NCBI GenBank assembly: GCA_964534845.1
Contig: CAZHPV010000059.1
Coordinates: forward strand, 1-15,602
Direction of reading: 5' to 3'
Length of the DNA stretch: 15,602 bases
DNA from: CALCKU01 sp964534845
GTDB taxonomy: Bacteria; Pseudomonadota; Alphaproteobacteria; Caulobacterales; Maricaulaceae
In this document: piece by piece, positions 6,385 through 14,593 of the stretch
Layout: every line of letters begins with the position of its first letter
Position numbering within the stretch: the first letter of the stretch is position 1
The notes under the pieces: model-generated
The model's input: only the letters and a program-made list of their open reading frames with translations
Told to the model about the DNA's origin: nothing
Databases searched by the model: none
Made by a program: the position numbers and the translations under genes

Positions 6385-7443
6385 TTGCATAAAGCCTTTC
6401 AGACACCTTTAACTCAGGCCTTAGGGTGTGAAGTACCGATCATCCAGACGGCTATGGGATGGGTCTCGACATCGCAACTTGTAACTGCCTCTATAAAGGC
6501 AGGAGCTTTCGGGTTTTTGGCCGCGGCTGTGATGACCCCTCAAGAGGTTGAAGCAGAAATAAAAAAAATCAAGACGGCAAGCTCGAAGCCTTTCGGCGTT
6601 AACATACATGCCTTTCAGCCCGGGATAGAAAAAATTATTGATATCTGCATAGATTATCAGGTCGCAGCTTTGTCTTACGGTCGCGGGCCGTCGCCCAAAA
6701 TCGTGGAAAAGGTAAAGACCGCAGGCCTAAAATGCGTGCCGACTATTGGAGCGGCTAAACATGCTCGTAAAGCGGTAGATATGGGTGCGGATATATTGGT
6801 ATGTCAGGGGCAAGAGGGCGGCGGTCATACGGGGTATACACCGACATGGCTTTTATTGGCGCAAGTTTTGGACGCGGGTCTCGGCGTCCCCGTGATTGCC
6901 TGTGGTGGATTTAAAGATGGTAGGGGACTGGCTGCAGCGCTTACATTCGGAGCAGATGGCATAGCGATGGGGACGCGTTTCATGATGACATCCGATAGTC
7001 CGACACCGCAGGCGACTAAGGCTAAATATCTAAAATCCGAAGTCACGAAAATACCCGTTTCGACAAAACTGGATGGTTTACCGCAACGTATGGTTATGAA
7101 CCCGGTATTGGCCGAGCTTGAGACTTCTTCAAAATTTGGCATGCTTGTTAGAGCTATGAGAAACGGGTTTAAATATAAGGCACAAACAGACATGAGCTTG
7201 GTGCAAACCTTTAAGACGGCGTGGGCTATGGCGTCCAAAACGGATATGACTTTAGCCCAAACCCTTATGGCTGGAAATGCGCCTATGATCATTCAAAAGG
7301 CTATGGTTGAGGGTGTGCCGGATCAGGGTGTCTTGCCAAGTGGTCAGATAGCCGGACTTATTGATGATCTTCCCAATTGCGAAGACCTTATTAAGTTGAT
7401 CATTAAACAAGCTGAAAATCATTTTCATCGGGTAGGAGGCTGA
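6385..7443 (+). CDS. ipdC: FMN-dependent HIC-CoA oxidoreductase IpdC (TTG start)
   Basis: A 352-residue TIM-barrel flavoprotein of the nitronate monooxygenase (2-nitropropane dioxygenase) family. The N-terminal TPLTQ followed by VPIIQTAMGW, then GVNIHAF (71-77), IGAAKHARK (121-129), EGGGHTG with His148, the FMN phosphate-binding CGGFKDGRGLA (173-183) and MGTRFM (195-200), closely follow mycobacterial IpdC. IpdC is associated with oxidation of the bicyclic CoA ester to HIEC-CoA, the substrate of EchA20. No in-frame ATG precedes the conserved N-terminus; TTG at 6385 has AAGGA (6370-6374) ten bases upstream. An out-of-frame ATG (6378) overlaps the previous stop. Only one base separates the stop from echA20. 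Confidence 0.9.
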   Translation: MHKAFQTPLTQALGCEVPIIQTAMGWVSTSQLVTASIKAGAFGFLAAAVMTPQEVEAEIKKIKTASSKPFGVNIHAFQPGIEKIIDICIDYQVAALSYGRGPSPKIVEKVKTAGLKCVPTIGAAKHARKAVDMGADILVCQGQEGGGHTGYTPTWLLLAQVLDAGLGVPVIACGGFKDGRGLAAALTFGADGIAMGTRFMMTSDSPTPQATKAKYLKSEVTKIPVSTKLDGLPQRMVMNPVLAELETSSKFGMLVRAMRNGFKYKAQTDMSLVQTFKTAWAMASKTDMTLAQTLMAGNAPMIIQKAMVEGVPDQGVLPSGQIAGLIDDLPNCEDLIKLIIKQAENHFHRVGG

Positions 7444-7444
7444 C

Positions 7445-8203
7445 ATGCCAATCCACACAAAAGTTGGTAATTTCATAGCCGAAATTGTTTTTGATTTCCC
7501 GCCTGTCAATGCTTTTAACGGCGAAACATGGAACGAAATTCCAAAAATCATTAATGCATTAGCCGCGCGCCAAGATGTTAAAGTCATCCTTATTCGATCT
7601 GAAGGCAAAGGCTTTTGTGCTGGTGTTGATATAAAAGAACTCGCGCATGACGGTTCCGCAATTGTCGGGGTCAATAAAGGTAATTACGAGACAGGAAAAG
7701 CCATTCACCATTGCGAAGTTCCAGTGATTATCGCAGCGCATAAATTCATAATCGGCGGGGGCGTTATCATGTGCGGGGCGGCAGATATCGTTATCGCTTC
7801 AGAGGATGCCTATTTTTCTCTCCCTGAAATTGACAGAGGGGCTATGGGCGGAGCGGCGCATTTGCAACGTATGTTACCTTTGGCAAAAGTTCGGGCGGCA
7901 TTTTTAACGGGCGGTAAAATTCCGGCGTTAGAAGCCTACCGTCTGGGAGGCATTGAAAAAGTTGTACCGCAAAAAGAGCTTTTGGATACAGCGAGAGATT
8001 ATGCGAAAACGCTAGCATTGAAATCACGTGAGGCTCTAAGAATTGCGAAGCAAGCCCTAAACGGAATTGAACCTTTTGATCTCGAAGCCGCTTATCGCTG
8101 GGAGCAAGGCTTTACTTTTGAAATGTATATGCACGAAGATAGTCAGAAATCGCGTGATGCATTTGTTGAGGGCAAATCGGCAGCAGATTTTGAAAAGAGC
8201 TGA
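7445..8203 (+). CDS. echA20: HIEC-CoA hydrolase (D-ring opening) EchA20
   Basis: A 252-residue crotonase of normal length matching EchA20: PPVNAFN near the start, GFCAGVDIKE (57-66), FIIGGGV (101-107), FSLPEIDRGAMGGAAH (124-139) and the C-terminal YRWEQGFTFE (217-226). The Glu144 equivalent of enoyl-CoA hydratase is present as Glu128, while the Glu164 position is Ala151, in keeping with a hydrolase rather than a hydratase. EchA20 hydrolytically opens ring D of HIEC-CoA, giving COCHEA-CoA for IpdAB. A near-perfect AGGAGG (7434-7439) lies five bases before the ATG. Its TGA shares a base with the next ATG (TGATG). Confidence 0.92.
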   Translation: MPIHTKVGNFIAEIVFDFPPVNAFNGETWNEIPKIINALAARQDVKVILIRSEGKGFCAGVDIKELAHDGSAIVGVNKGNYETGKAIHHCEVPVIIAAHKFIIGGGVIMCGAADIVIASEDAYFSLPEIDRGAMGGAAHLQRMLPLAKVRAAFLTGGKIPALEAYRLGGIEKVVPQKELLDTARDYAKTLALKSREALRIAKQALNGIEPFDLEAAYRWEQGFTFEMYMHEDSQKSRDAFVEGKSAADFEKS

Positions 8204-9357
8204 TGGATATTGAGTACACATCCGCGCAAAAACAATTTCGAGGTGAAATCCGCGAATGGTTAAACGCGCACGTTCCAAAGAAACGGCTTCCAAGTTTCGA
8301 TACGCAGGAAGGATTTTCATTGCACCGAGAGTGGGAACGTACACTCGCCAAAGATCGCTGGGGGAATGTGAATTGGCCTGAAGCTTACGGAGGACGCGGA
8401 CTTGACCTTATCCATTGGTTGATTTTCGAAGAGGAATATTACCGGGCCAATGCGCCCTTACGGGTATCCCAGAACGGTATATTTTTATTAGCGCCTACAA
8501 TTATGGAATACGGAACTCGGTCGCAAAAAGACCGTTTTTTACCGCCAATGGCGAGCGGAGATGAAATTTGGGCGCAGGCTTGGAGTGAGCCGGGGGCAGG
8601 TTCAGACATGGCCGCTATCCGGACTAAAGCCGAGCGCGACGGGGACGAGTATGTTATAACCGGACAAAAAACATGGTCATCCCGTGCGGTTTTTGCGGAT
8701 TGGTGCTTTGCGCTTGTGCGTACTGATCCCGGCAGTGAACGCCATCGCGGATTGTCCAAAATATTAATCCCTCTTGATAGTTCCGGCCTAACGCGGCGCC
8801 CTATAAGGCAGCTTGACGGAGATCCGGGGTTTGCAGAGCTTTTTTTCGATGAAGTGCGTGTGCCCGTTGAAAACTGTTTGGGGCCAGAACATGGCGGTTG
8901 GGATGTAGCTATGGCTACAGCTGGTTTTGAGCGCGGTTTATTGTTGCGTTCACCCGCACGGTTTCAGATGACGGCAGCACGGTTGGTTAAGCTGTACCGT
9001 GCACATAAGGCCCGTTTGTCTTCTGGTGTTAGGGAACAGGTTGTTCAGGCGTGGATGAATGCGGAACGATTTTGCGCTGCGACATATCAACTGGTTGCGC
9101 GTGTACAAGCCGGTGCTTCTATTCGTTCTGAGAGCAGTGCTAATAAATTGTTCTGGTCGGAAATGGACCGTCATATGTACCGCACGGCTATGACCATAAT
9201 GAGTGCTCAAGCTGAATTAGAAGAAGGACTTGAGGCTATAGACGATGGGCGTTGGCTCGATGGTTATATGTTCTCATTGGCCGGACCTATCTATGCGGGA
9301 ACCAACGAAATTCAGCGTAATATTTTATCTGAGCGTGTTCTTGGACTACCGAGATAG
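8203..9357 (+). CDS. fadE31: Acyl-CoA dehydrogenase, large subunit, FadE31-like
   Basis: A 384-residue acyl-CoA dehydrogenase most like FadE31: EGFSLHREWER (36-46), HWLIFEEEYYRANAP (71-85), WAQAWSEPGAGSD (123-135), the FAD-contacting QKTWSSRA (155-162) and RSPARF (249-254). The usual catalytic glutamate of the YEGT motif is replaced by Ala365 (YAGT, 364-367); Glu243 in GFERG lies where isovaleryl-CoA dehydrogenase has its base, so it is the likely catalytic residue. FadE31 is reported to form alpha2beta2 complexes with short partners, here the next gene three bases downstream. The complex is linked to oxidation of the C9 keto-diacyl-CoA (MOODA-CoA) after ring opening. The Shine-Dalgarno is weak, so coupling to echA20 is likely. 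Confidence 0.85.
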   Translation: MDIEYTSAQKQFRGEIREWLNAHVPKKRLPSFDTQEGFSLHREWERTLAKDRWGNVNWPEAYGGRGLDLIHWLIFEEEYYRANAPLRVSQNGIFLLAPTIMEYGTRSQKDRFLPPMASGDEIWAQAWSEPGAGSDMAAIRTKAERDGDEYVITGQKTWSSRAVFADWCFALVRTDPGSERHRGLSKILIPLDSSGLTRRPIRQLDGDPGFAELFFDEVRVPVENCLGPEHGGWDVAMATAGFERGLLLRSPARFQMTAARLVKLYRAHKARLSSGVREQVVQAWMNAERFCAATYQLVARVQAGASIRSESSANKLFWSEMDRHMYRTAMTIMSAQAELEEGLEAIDDGRWLDGYMFSLAGPIYAGTNEIQRNILSERVLGLPR

Positions 9358-9360
9358 GTT

Positions 9361-10320
9361 ATGGATTTCCGTTTCACCCAAGACCAGCAAGACCTGATTG
9401 ATGCCGCGAAAGCCGTGTTTGACGGTGAAAACACGGTTGAGCGGATGCGTAGAATTGCAGCTGGTGAGGCCGTTGATAGTCTATGGCCAAAATTCGCAGA
9501 ACTGGGTTTACTAGGGATAATGGCGCCTGAGTCTGCTGGAGGCTTGGCGCAGCCCCTTGTCGTGATGGCAGGAATTGCCGAAGCTGCGGGATATGCGGGA
9601 TTACCGGAACCTTTAATAGAACAAGCGGGCATTACTATCCCGGCTATGATTGAAGCCAGTCAAGACGTAAAGAATATCGTCACAGGGAAAACAAAAGTTG
9701 CTGTGCAATCAAATTTACGACCCTTTATCCATGCAGAACAGACTATCGATTTTTTCCTATGCGGCTACGACTTGATCCCTAAAGAAGAAGTCACCTTGAC
9801 CCCAGTGAGTTCAATAGACCCGCTACGCCAACTAAATAAACTACCGGCTTGCGGAAAACAGAGCGGATGGGAAAACGGAGCCATCTTAACAGCAGCTAAA
9901 CTCATAGGTTTGTCATGCCGTATGCTGGATATGTCCGTGGAATATGCTAAAGACCGCGAGCAATTTGGCAAACCCATTGGGTCGTTTCAGGCTGTTAAAC
10001 ATCATCTTGCTAACCTCCATACTCAGATTGAATTTACGCGACCAATTGTGCATTTGGCCGCGATTAAGGGCGGTATGGCCGTCCATAATGCCAAGATTGC
10101 GGCGATTGATACGGCTATGCTTGCGGCAGAAACGGCTATTCAAATTCACGGTGGTATGGGTTATACCTTTGAAGTGGATTTACACCTCTTTATGAAACGG
10201 ACATGGGCGCTTTGCGGGGAGTGGGGTGATCGGAATTATCATATGAAAAAACTTGAAGCCTATGTTTTGGATAGCCAAACAGAGTTTGGGCCAGATATAA
10301 CATTTATGGAGGATTTTTAA
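9361..10320 (+). CDS. Acyl-CoA dehydrogenase, small subunit, FadE32/33-like
   Basis: A 319-residue acyl-CoA dehydrogenase, shorter than the standard 380-390, the size of FadE32/FadE33. The N-terminal helical domain is normal, the middle beta domain (about 110-165) is strongly reduced, and the C-terminal domain keeps the flavin-contacting DREQFGKPIGSFQ (198-210) and QIHGGMGYT (261-269). The protein ends without the YEGT/IQR segment, so it has no obvious catalytic base and probably only completes the flavin site of its large partner encoded directly upstream. FadE32 versus FadE33 cannot be decided here. A GAGATAGG sequence precedes the ATG, and the stop directly abuts the fadA6 start. Confidence 0.82.
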   Translation: MDFRFTQDQQDLIDAAKAVFDGENTVERMRRIAAGEAVDSLWPKFAELGLLGIMAPESAGGLAQPLVVMAGIAEAAGYAGLPEPLIEQAGITIPAMIEASQDVKNIVTGKTKVAVQSNLRPFIHAEQTIDFFLCGYDLIPKEEVTLTPVSSIDPLRQLNKLPACGKQSGWENGAILTAAKLIGLSCRMLDMSVEYAKDREQFGKPIGSFQAVKHHLANLHTQIEFTRPIVHLAAIKGGMAVHNAKIAAIDTAMLAAETAIQIHGGMGYTFEVDLHLFMKRTWALCGEWGDRNYHMKKLEAYVLDSQTEFGPDITFMEDF

Positions 10321-11472
10321 ATGACCGAAGCTTATATTATTGACGCTACCCGCACACCTACAGGTAAACGGCGCGGCAGTTTGCAGGAGGTTCACGGGGC
10401 CGATATGGCGGCTCATGTTATCAAGGAAATTGTTGAGCGCAATGCGATACCTCAAACCGAATATGACGATGTTATTTTTGGCTGTCTGGATGCGGTCGGG
10501 CCTTTGGCAGGCAATATTGCGCGCACCGCGTGGTTGGTTGCTGGTTATGACCTGTGTGTTCCCGGTGTCACAATCGATCGTCAATGCGGATCCTCTCAGC
10601 AATCAGTTCATTTTGCAGCGCAAGCTGTGATGAGCGGAACACAGGACGTTGTTATTGCTGGCGGCGTTCAAACTATGAGTAAAATTCCGATTGGGTCGGC
10701 TATGATAGCCGGACAAACATTGGGGTTTGACCATGTTTTTCATACCTCCCCGGGCTGGGTAGACCGCTTTGGAACCGCACCGGTTAATCAATTTTACGGC
10801 GCGTCAGAAATCGCAAAAAAGTGGAATTTTTCACGTCGCGATCTTGAAGAATACTCACTGGCTAGCCATCAGCGTGCTGACAAGGCTCGCTCTCAGGGCT
10901 GGTTTGACAAGGAAATCACGCCGATAAATGGTTTGGAACAGGACGAAACTATCAGGCCTACAACTACATTGGAGCGTATGGCGGAGTTAGAAGCTTTCGA
11001 TAAGCACGGCCTTATTACTGCAGGCGTGGCAAGTCAGACATGTGACGGCGCGTCTGCTATGTTGATTGCCTCGGAAGATGCCGTGAAACGTTACGGACTT
11101 AAACCGCGTGCGCGTATCCATCATCTGGACGTTATGGGTGACGACCCTATTCTTATGCTAACCGGTCCGATTGCGGCGACTAAACGGGCGCTAAAGCGTG
11201 CGGGTATGAGCGCCGATGATATTGACCTGGCCGAATGTAATGAAGCTTTTGCACCTGTTCCTATGGCGTGGATGAAAGAAACAGGTATTGGGCATGAAAA
11301 GACAAATGTAAATGGCGGCGCAATAGCTCTGGGGCATCCATTGGGGTCGACGGGCACGAAACTCATGACAACTTTGCTGCATGAGATGGAGCGTCGGGGG
11401 TCTCGATATGGTCTACAGACTATGTGCGAAGGCGGCGGCGTTGCTAACGTTACCATTATTGAAAGGCTTTAA
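10321..11472 (+). CDS. fadA6: Acyl-CoA thiolase FadA6
   Basis: A 383-residue thiolase. Nucleophile Cys89 sits in DRQCGSSQQ, NEAF is at 307-310, His339 in GHPLGSTG, and the second cysteine Cys369 in TMCEGGG. Segments GVTIDRQCGSS, VASQTCDGASA, PRARIHH and the C-terminal ANVTIIERL strongly match FadA6. FadA6 cleaves the ring-opened beta-keto product of IpdAB (MeDODA-CoA) with CoA. It is the only thiolase in the window, so it may also serve other thiolytic steps or depend on genes elsewhere. GGAGGA (10308-10313) lies seven bases before the ATG. Confidence 0.9.
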   Translation: MTEAYIIDATRTPTGKRRGSLQEVHGADMAAHVIKEIVERNAIPQTEYDDVIFGCLDAVGPLAGNIARTAWLVAGYDLCVPGVTIDRQCGSSQQSVHFAAQAVMSGTQDVVIAGGVQTMSKIPIGSAMIAGQTLGFDHVFHTSPGWVDRFGTAPVNQFYGASEIAKKWNFSRRDLEEYSLASHQRADKARSQGWFDKEITPINGLEQDETIRPTTTLERMAELEAFDKHGLITAGVASQTCDGASAMLIASEDAVKRYGLKPRARIHHLDVMGDDPILMLTGPIAATKRALKRAGMSADDIDLAECNEAFAPVPMAWMKETGIGHEKTNVNGGAIALGHPLGSTGTKLMTTLLHEMERRGSRYGLQTMCEGGGVANVTIIERL

Positions 11473-11473
11473 A

Positions 11474-12355
11474 ATGGGGCAGCTTTGCGCAAACAGAACT
11501 GTTATTATTACAGGTGCAGGGGGCGGCTTGGGACGAGCTTATGCACTCGCCCTTGGTGCACAAGGTGCGAATATTGTCGCAAATGATATTAATGCTGAAA
11601 GCGTGCAAAAATGCGTCGATGAGATAAATGCGGCCGGAGGACAGGCTATTGTCAATCTGGGGGATATCACCTCCTATGACGCAGCTTTTGATATTGTGAA
11701 AGCCGCAATAGACAGTTTTGGTGATCTACATGCCGTGGTTAATAATGCGGGGAATAATCACGACCGTATGTTTACATCTTTATCGGAAGCTGATTGGGAC
11801 GCGGTGATAGCGGTGCATTTGAAAGGGCATTTTTGCATTAGTTCTCATGCTGCGAAATATTGGCGTCAGCAAAGTAAGGAAGGCAAGCCCGTTAGTGCTC
11901 GTATCATAAATACGAGTTCTGGAGCCGGGCTTCAGGGCTCTGTTGGGCAGAGCAATTATTCCGCTGCAAAAGGCGGTATTTTAACATTAACGCTTAATCA
12001 GGCCGCAGAGCTTGGGCGTTACGGGATAACGGCGAATGCTATTGCACCGCAAGGACGCACGGGAATGACGAAAGACGTGTTTGCTGATATGATGAAAATA
12101 CCTGAAGACGGAAGTTTTGATGCCTATGATCCGGCCAATGTTGCGCCTTTAATTGTCTACCTCGTCAGCGAAAAATCAGCTCATCTTACCGGGCATTGCT
12201 TTGAGAGTTTTGGGGGGAAGTTGTCGATTGCCCAAGGTTGGAAAACAGGCGCAGTAAAGGATAAAAAGGCGCGCTACTCTCCAGAAGAAATTGGCGATGT
12301 GATTGAGGCTTTGCTTGAAGACCACCCCGCGCCGCAAATGGTTTATGGTAGCTAA
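11474..12355 (+). CDS. SDR 3-hydroxyacyl-CoA dehydrogenase, MFE-2/17beta-HSD4-like
   Basis: A 293-residue classical SDR. The cofactor loop is TGAGGGLG (13-20), Asp38 at the end of strand 2 suggests NAD(H), NNAG is at 90-93, and the catalytic residues are Ser149, Tyr162 and Lys166 in YSAAK. An HLKG (115-118) replaces the usual asparagine region, as in peroxisomal MFE-2 hydroxyacyl-CoA dehydrogenases, and a C-terminal tail of about 40 residues follows the fold. It resembles the Rv3548c-type SDR of the KstR2 regulon and probably oxidises a 3-hydroxyacyl-CoA during HIP side-chain beta-oxidation; this is inference. A longer reading from 11381 would overlap fadA6 by 92 bases; the ATG at 11474, one base after the fadA6 stop with AAAGG upstream, is preferred. 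Its stop overlaps the next ATG by one base. Confidence 0.85.
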   Translation: MGQLCANRTVIITGAGGGLGRAYALALGAQGANIVANDINAESVQKCVDEINAAGGQAIVNLGDITSYDAAFDIVKAAIDSFGDLHAVVNNAGNNHDRMFTSLSEADWDAVIAVHLKGHFCISSHAAKYWRQQSKEGKPVSARIINTSSGAGLQGSVGQSNYSAAKGGILTLTLNQAAELGRYGITANAIAPQGRTGMTKDVFADMMKIPEDGSFDAYDPANVAPLIVYLVSEKSAHLTGHCFESFGGKLSIAQGWKTGAVKDKKARYSPEEIGDVIEALLEDHPAPQMVYGS

Positions 12356-13407
12356 TGGCTTATCCTTTTTCATCAGAACATAATTTAATCAGGGAGACCG
12401 CTCGCGGTTTTTTGCAAGAGTGGTTTGATGATGGAAAAGGGCCTGAGAAAGTTTTCAAATCAGGTCAGGCATTTGACGCGGCGGCTTGGACAAAATTTAC
12501 CCAAGAACTTGGTATGTCGGCTATTGCTATTGACGAAAGTTATGGCGGTGCCGGTATGGGTGAGTTGGGCTTGATTGTGGTGATGGAAGAATTAGGGGCT
12601 AGTCTTTGTTCGATACCGTTTTTATCAGGCTGCGCGGTCGTTGCGGGCCTCTTGGAAAAAATGGGTGAAGATCAACCAAAGTCTAAAATTTTGCCTAAGA
12701 TTGCGACAGGCGAATTGATTGCCGTCTATTGTGAAGGGGACGGCAATAAGGCGAATTATGTCGCTAACGGCTCGCTGGCGGATTTAATAGTTTTTCCGTA
12801 TTTCGTCGCCGATGGGATAGATTATATTGGAATTTCCGCGCAGGCGAAGGGCCTAAGTATAACCCCCCATAAAACAATGGATCCAAGCCGTAACTTTGCG
12901 TCTGTGGATTGGAGCGGTGTTGCGGATAGCGAACGACAAATTATAGGATATGGTAGCAAGGAAGCGCACCGCAAAATGATAGCGCAGTCTCATCTGGCTT
13001 TGGCAGCAGAATCTATCGGTGGGGCACAAAAATGTCTGGATATGACATTGGAATATACGGCGCAACGCATTCAATTTGACCGACCTATTGCGAGTTTTCA
13101 GGCCATAAAGCACCGATGCGCGGATATGTTTATTCTATTGGAGGCCGCTCGCTCTGCCGTCTACGGGGCAGCCGTAGCCACTGATATCGAAAAAACGCAA
13201 GCCTGTCTGGTTGCGAAAGCCTATGCCACTGATGCCTTTTATAAAATTGCAGGCGATGCCATTCAGTTACATGGCGGAATCGGGTTTACGTGGGAATATC
13301 CGCTGCATTTTTTCTTTAAGCGAGCCCGCGCTAACCGTACTATGTTCGGAACGCCGCAGGAAGCCTATGCTGACCTCGCTGATGACGTGTTAGGGGAAGC
13401 GGAATGA
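12355..13407 (+). CDS. Acyl-CoA dehydrogenase, small subunit, probable partner of FadE30
   Basis: A 350-residue acyl-CoA dehydrogenase with an N-terminal helical domain (YGGAGMGELGL, 63-73), a degenerate middle domain (about 120-195) without the usual flavin-shielding SEP motif, and a C-terminal domain with QFDRPIASFQAIKH (240-253) and QLHGGIGFTWEYP (304-316). The C-terminal YEGT/IQR segment is absent, as in the beta chains of heterotetrameric steroid dehydrogenases. It overlaps fadE30 by four bases (ATGA), so the two are probably made together, like ScdC1/ScdC2 of Comamonas, needed for dehydrogenation of the HIP-CoA side chain. Which Scd subunit this corresponds to is not settled here. Confidence 0.8.
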   Translation: MAYPFSSEHNLIRETARGFLQEWFDDGKGPEKVFKSGQAFDAAAWTKFTQELGMSAIAIDESYGGAGMGELGLIVVMEELGASLCSIPFLSGCAVVAGLLEKMGEDQPKSKILPKIATGELIAVYCEGDGNKANYVANGSLADLIVFPYFVADGIDYIGISAQAKGLSITPHKTMDPSRNFASVDWSGVADSERQIIGYGSKEAHRKMIAQSHLALAAESIGGAQKCLDMTLEYTAQRIQFDRPIASFQAIKHRCADMFILLEAARSAVYGAAVATDIEKTQACLVAKAYATDAFYKIAGDAIQLHGGIGFTWEYPLHFFFKRARANRTMFGTPQEAYADLADDVLGEAE

Positions 13408-14588
13408 ACAATCCGGTACAAGAGGTCAGAGATAAATTTGGCAATTGGATGGAAGAAAATCTAACGGGTGAATTTGCCTGCCTGAAATGGCGGGGTACAT
13501 TCGGGGATGATGAAGCCTATCCTGAACTGCGCAAAAAATGGGAGCAACATTTAGGTGCTGCGGGTTGGATAGGTGTGAGCTGGCCGCGCGCTTACGGTGG
13601 TAAAGAGTATAACCTTACGCAAATGGTGGCTTTTAACGAAGAATATGCAAGATATGGTGGGCCGGGGCGGTCGGGCCATATTGGAGAAACCTTATTGGCA
13701 CCCACGCTAATTGCTTTTGGAACAGAGACACAAAAACAACGTTTTTTACCGCCTATTCAGAACGGTACTGAATATTGGTGCCAGGGCTATTCAGAACCCG
13801 GCGCTGGCTCTGATTTGTCTAATATCAAAACGAAAGCGTGGCTTGAGGGAGATGATTGGGTAATTGAGGGACAAAAAATTTGGACATCTTTAGCGATAGA
13901 TGCCGATTGGTGCTTTGTTATTGCGCGTGCGGAAGCAGGGTCTGTAGGACGACAAGGGCTTGTTTTCCTTCTGGTTCCACTTGATCAGAAGGGGGTCGAG
14001 ATTAAGCCCATCACCCAAATTACGGGGGGGTCAGAGTTTAATGAAGTTTTCTATGATCAGGCCCGAACGGCTAAAGAAAATATTATTGGTAAGGTCGGGG
14101 ATGGATGGCGTATAGCCATGGCATTGCTTGGGTTTGAGCGAGGGGCGTCTACACTGGGCCAGCAAATGATATTTGCTAATGAATTCAATGAGATCGTTAA
14201 GCTTGCTAAGGCAAATGGTAAGGTTAATGATCCTCTTATAAGACAGCGTATAGCAAAGGCTTATGCTGGCTTACGTATTATGCGTATGACAGCGTTACGC
14301 AGTCTTGAGGGCGCGAAATCAGGTGAGATGACGCGCGAGGCGTATATGTCTAAAATTTATTGGGCAATATGGCACCGAGAATTGGGTGATCTGGCCATGG
14401 ATGTCATGGGAAGTGCGGCGGAAATCATGGAAGATGGGCAGTTTGACGCCTTGCAAAAAACTTACTTATTTGCGCGTGCCGATACAATTTACGGCGGGAC
14501 AAACCAGATACAGCGTAATATCATAGCCGAGCGCGCTCTGGGTATGCCTAAGGAACCGCGCGGCGGCGGCACAGTAATAAAAGGCTGA
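13404..14588 (+). CDS. fadE30: HIP-CoA side-chain dehydrogenase FadE30, large subunit
   Basis: A 394-residue acyl-CoA dehydrogenase very like FadE30: LTGEFACLK (20-28), FNEEYARYGGP (77-87), WCQGYSEPGAGSDL (125-138), GQKIWTSLA (156-164), QITGGSEFNEVF (205-216), LGFERGASTLGQQ (242-254) and RADTIYGGTNQIQR (358-371). The YEGT glutamate is Gly364; Glu245 in FERG is the likely base. FadE30 introduces the alpha,beta double bond into the propionyl-CoA side chain of 5-hydroxylated HIP-CoA. In mycobacteria FadE30 is not usually described as needing a paired short subunit, but here one is encoded immediately upstream with an ATGA overlap. AGGGGAA lies upstream of the ATG. A glycine-rich tail ends the protein. 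Confidence 0.9.
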   Translation: MNNPVQEVRDKFGNWMEENLTGEFACLKWRGTFGDDEAYPELRKKWEQHLGAAGWIGVSWPRAYGGKEYNLTQMVAFNEEYARYGGPGRSGHIGETLLAPTLIAFGTETQKQRFLPPIQNGTEYWCQGYSEPGAGSDLSNIKTKAWLEGDDWVIEGQKIWTSLAIDADWCFVIARAEAGSVGRQGLVFLLVPLDQKGVEIKPITQITGGSEFNEVFYDQARTAKENIIGKVGDGWRIAMALLGFERGASTLGQQMIFANEFNEIVKLAKANGKVNDPLIRQRIAKAYAGLRIMRMTALRSLEGAKSGEMTREAYMSKIYWAIWHRELGDLAMDVMGSAAEIMEDGQFDALQKTYLFARADTIYGGTNQIQRNIIAERALGMPKEPRGGGTVIKG

Positions 14589-14593
14589 CCAGC

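Noticed and set aside
7252..7674. 140-residue minus-strand ORF across the ipdC/echA20 junction
   Set aside because: It is antisense to two well-supported genes, and its low-complexity translation matches nothing recognisable.
8203..9357. Calling this dehydrogenase FadE30
   Set aside because: The gene at 13404-14588 has the FadE30-specific segments, whereas this one has the EGF-HR-W and HWLIFEEEY segments of FadE31.
10180..10602. 140-residue minus-strand ORF opposite fadA6
   Set aside because: It is antisense to strongly conserved thiolase sequence and has no motif of its own.
11381..12355. Longer reading of the SDR with 31 extra N-terminal residues
   Set aside because: The extension lies inside fadA6, is hydrophobic without similarity to SDRs, and the ATG at 11474 fits the family N-terminus and operon spacing.
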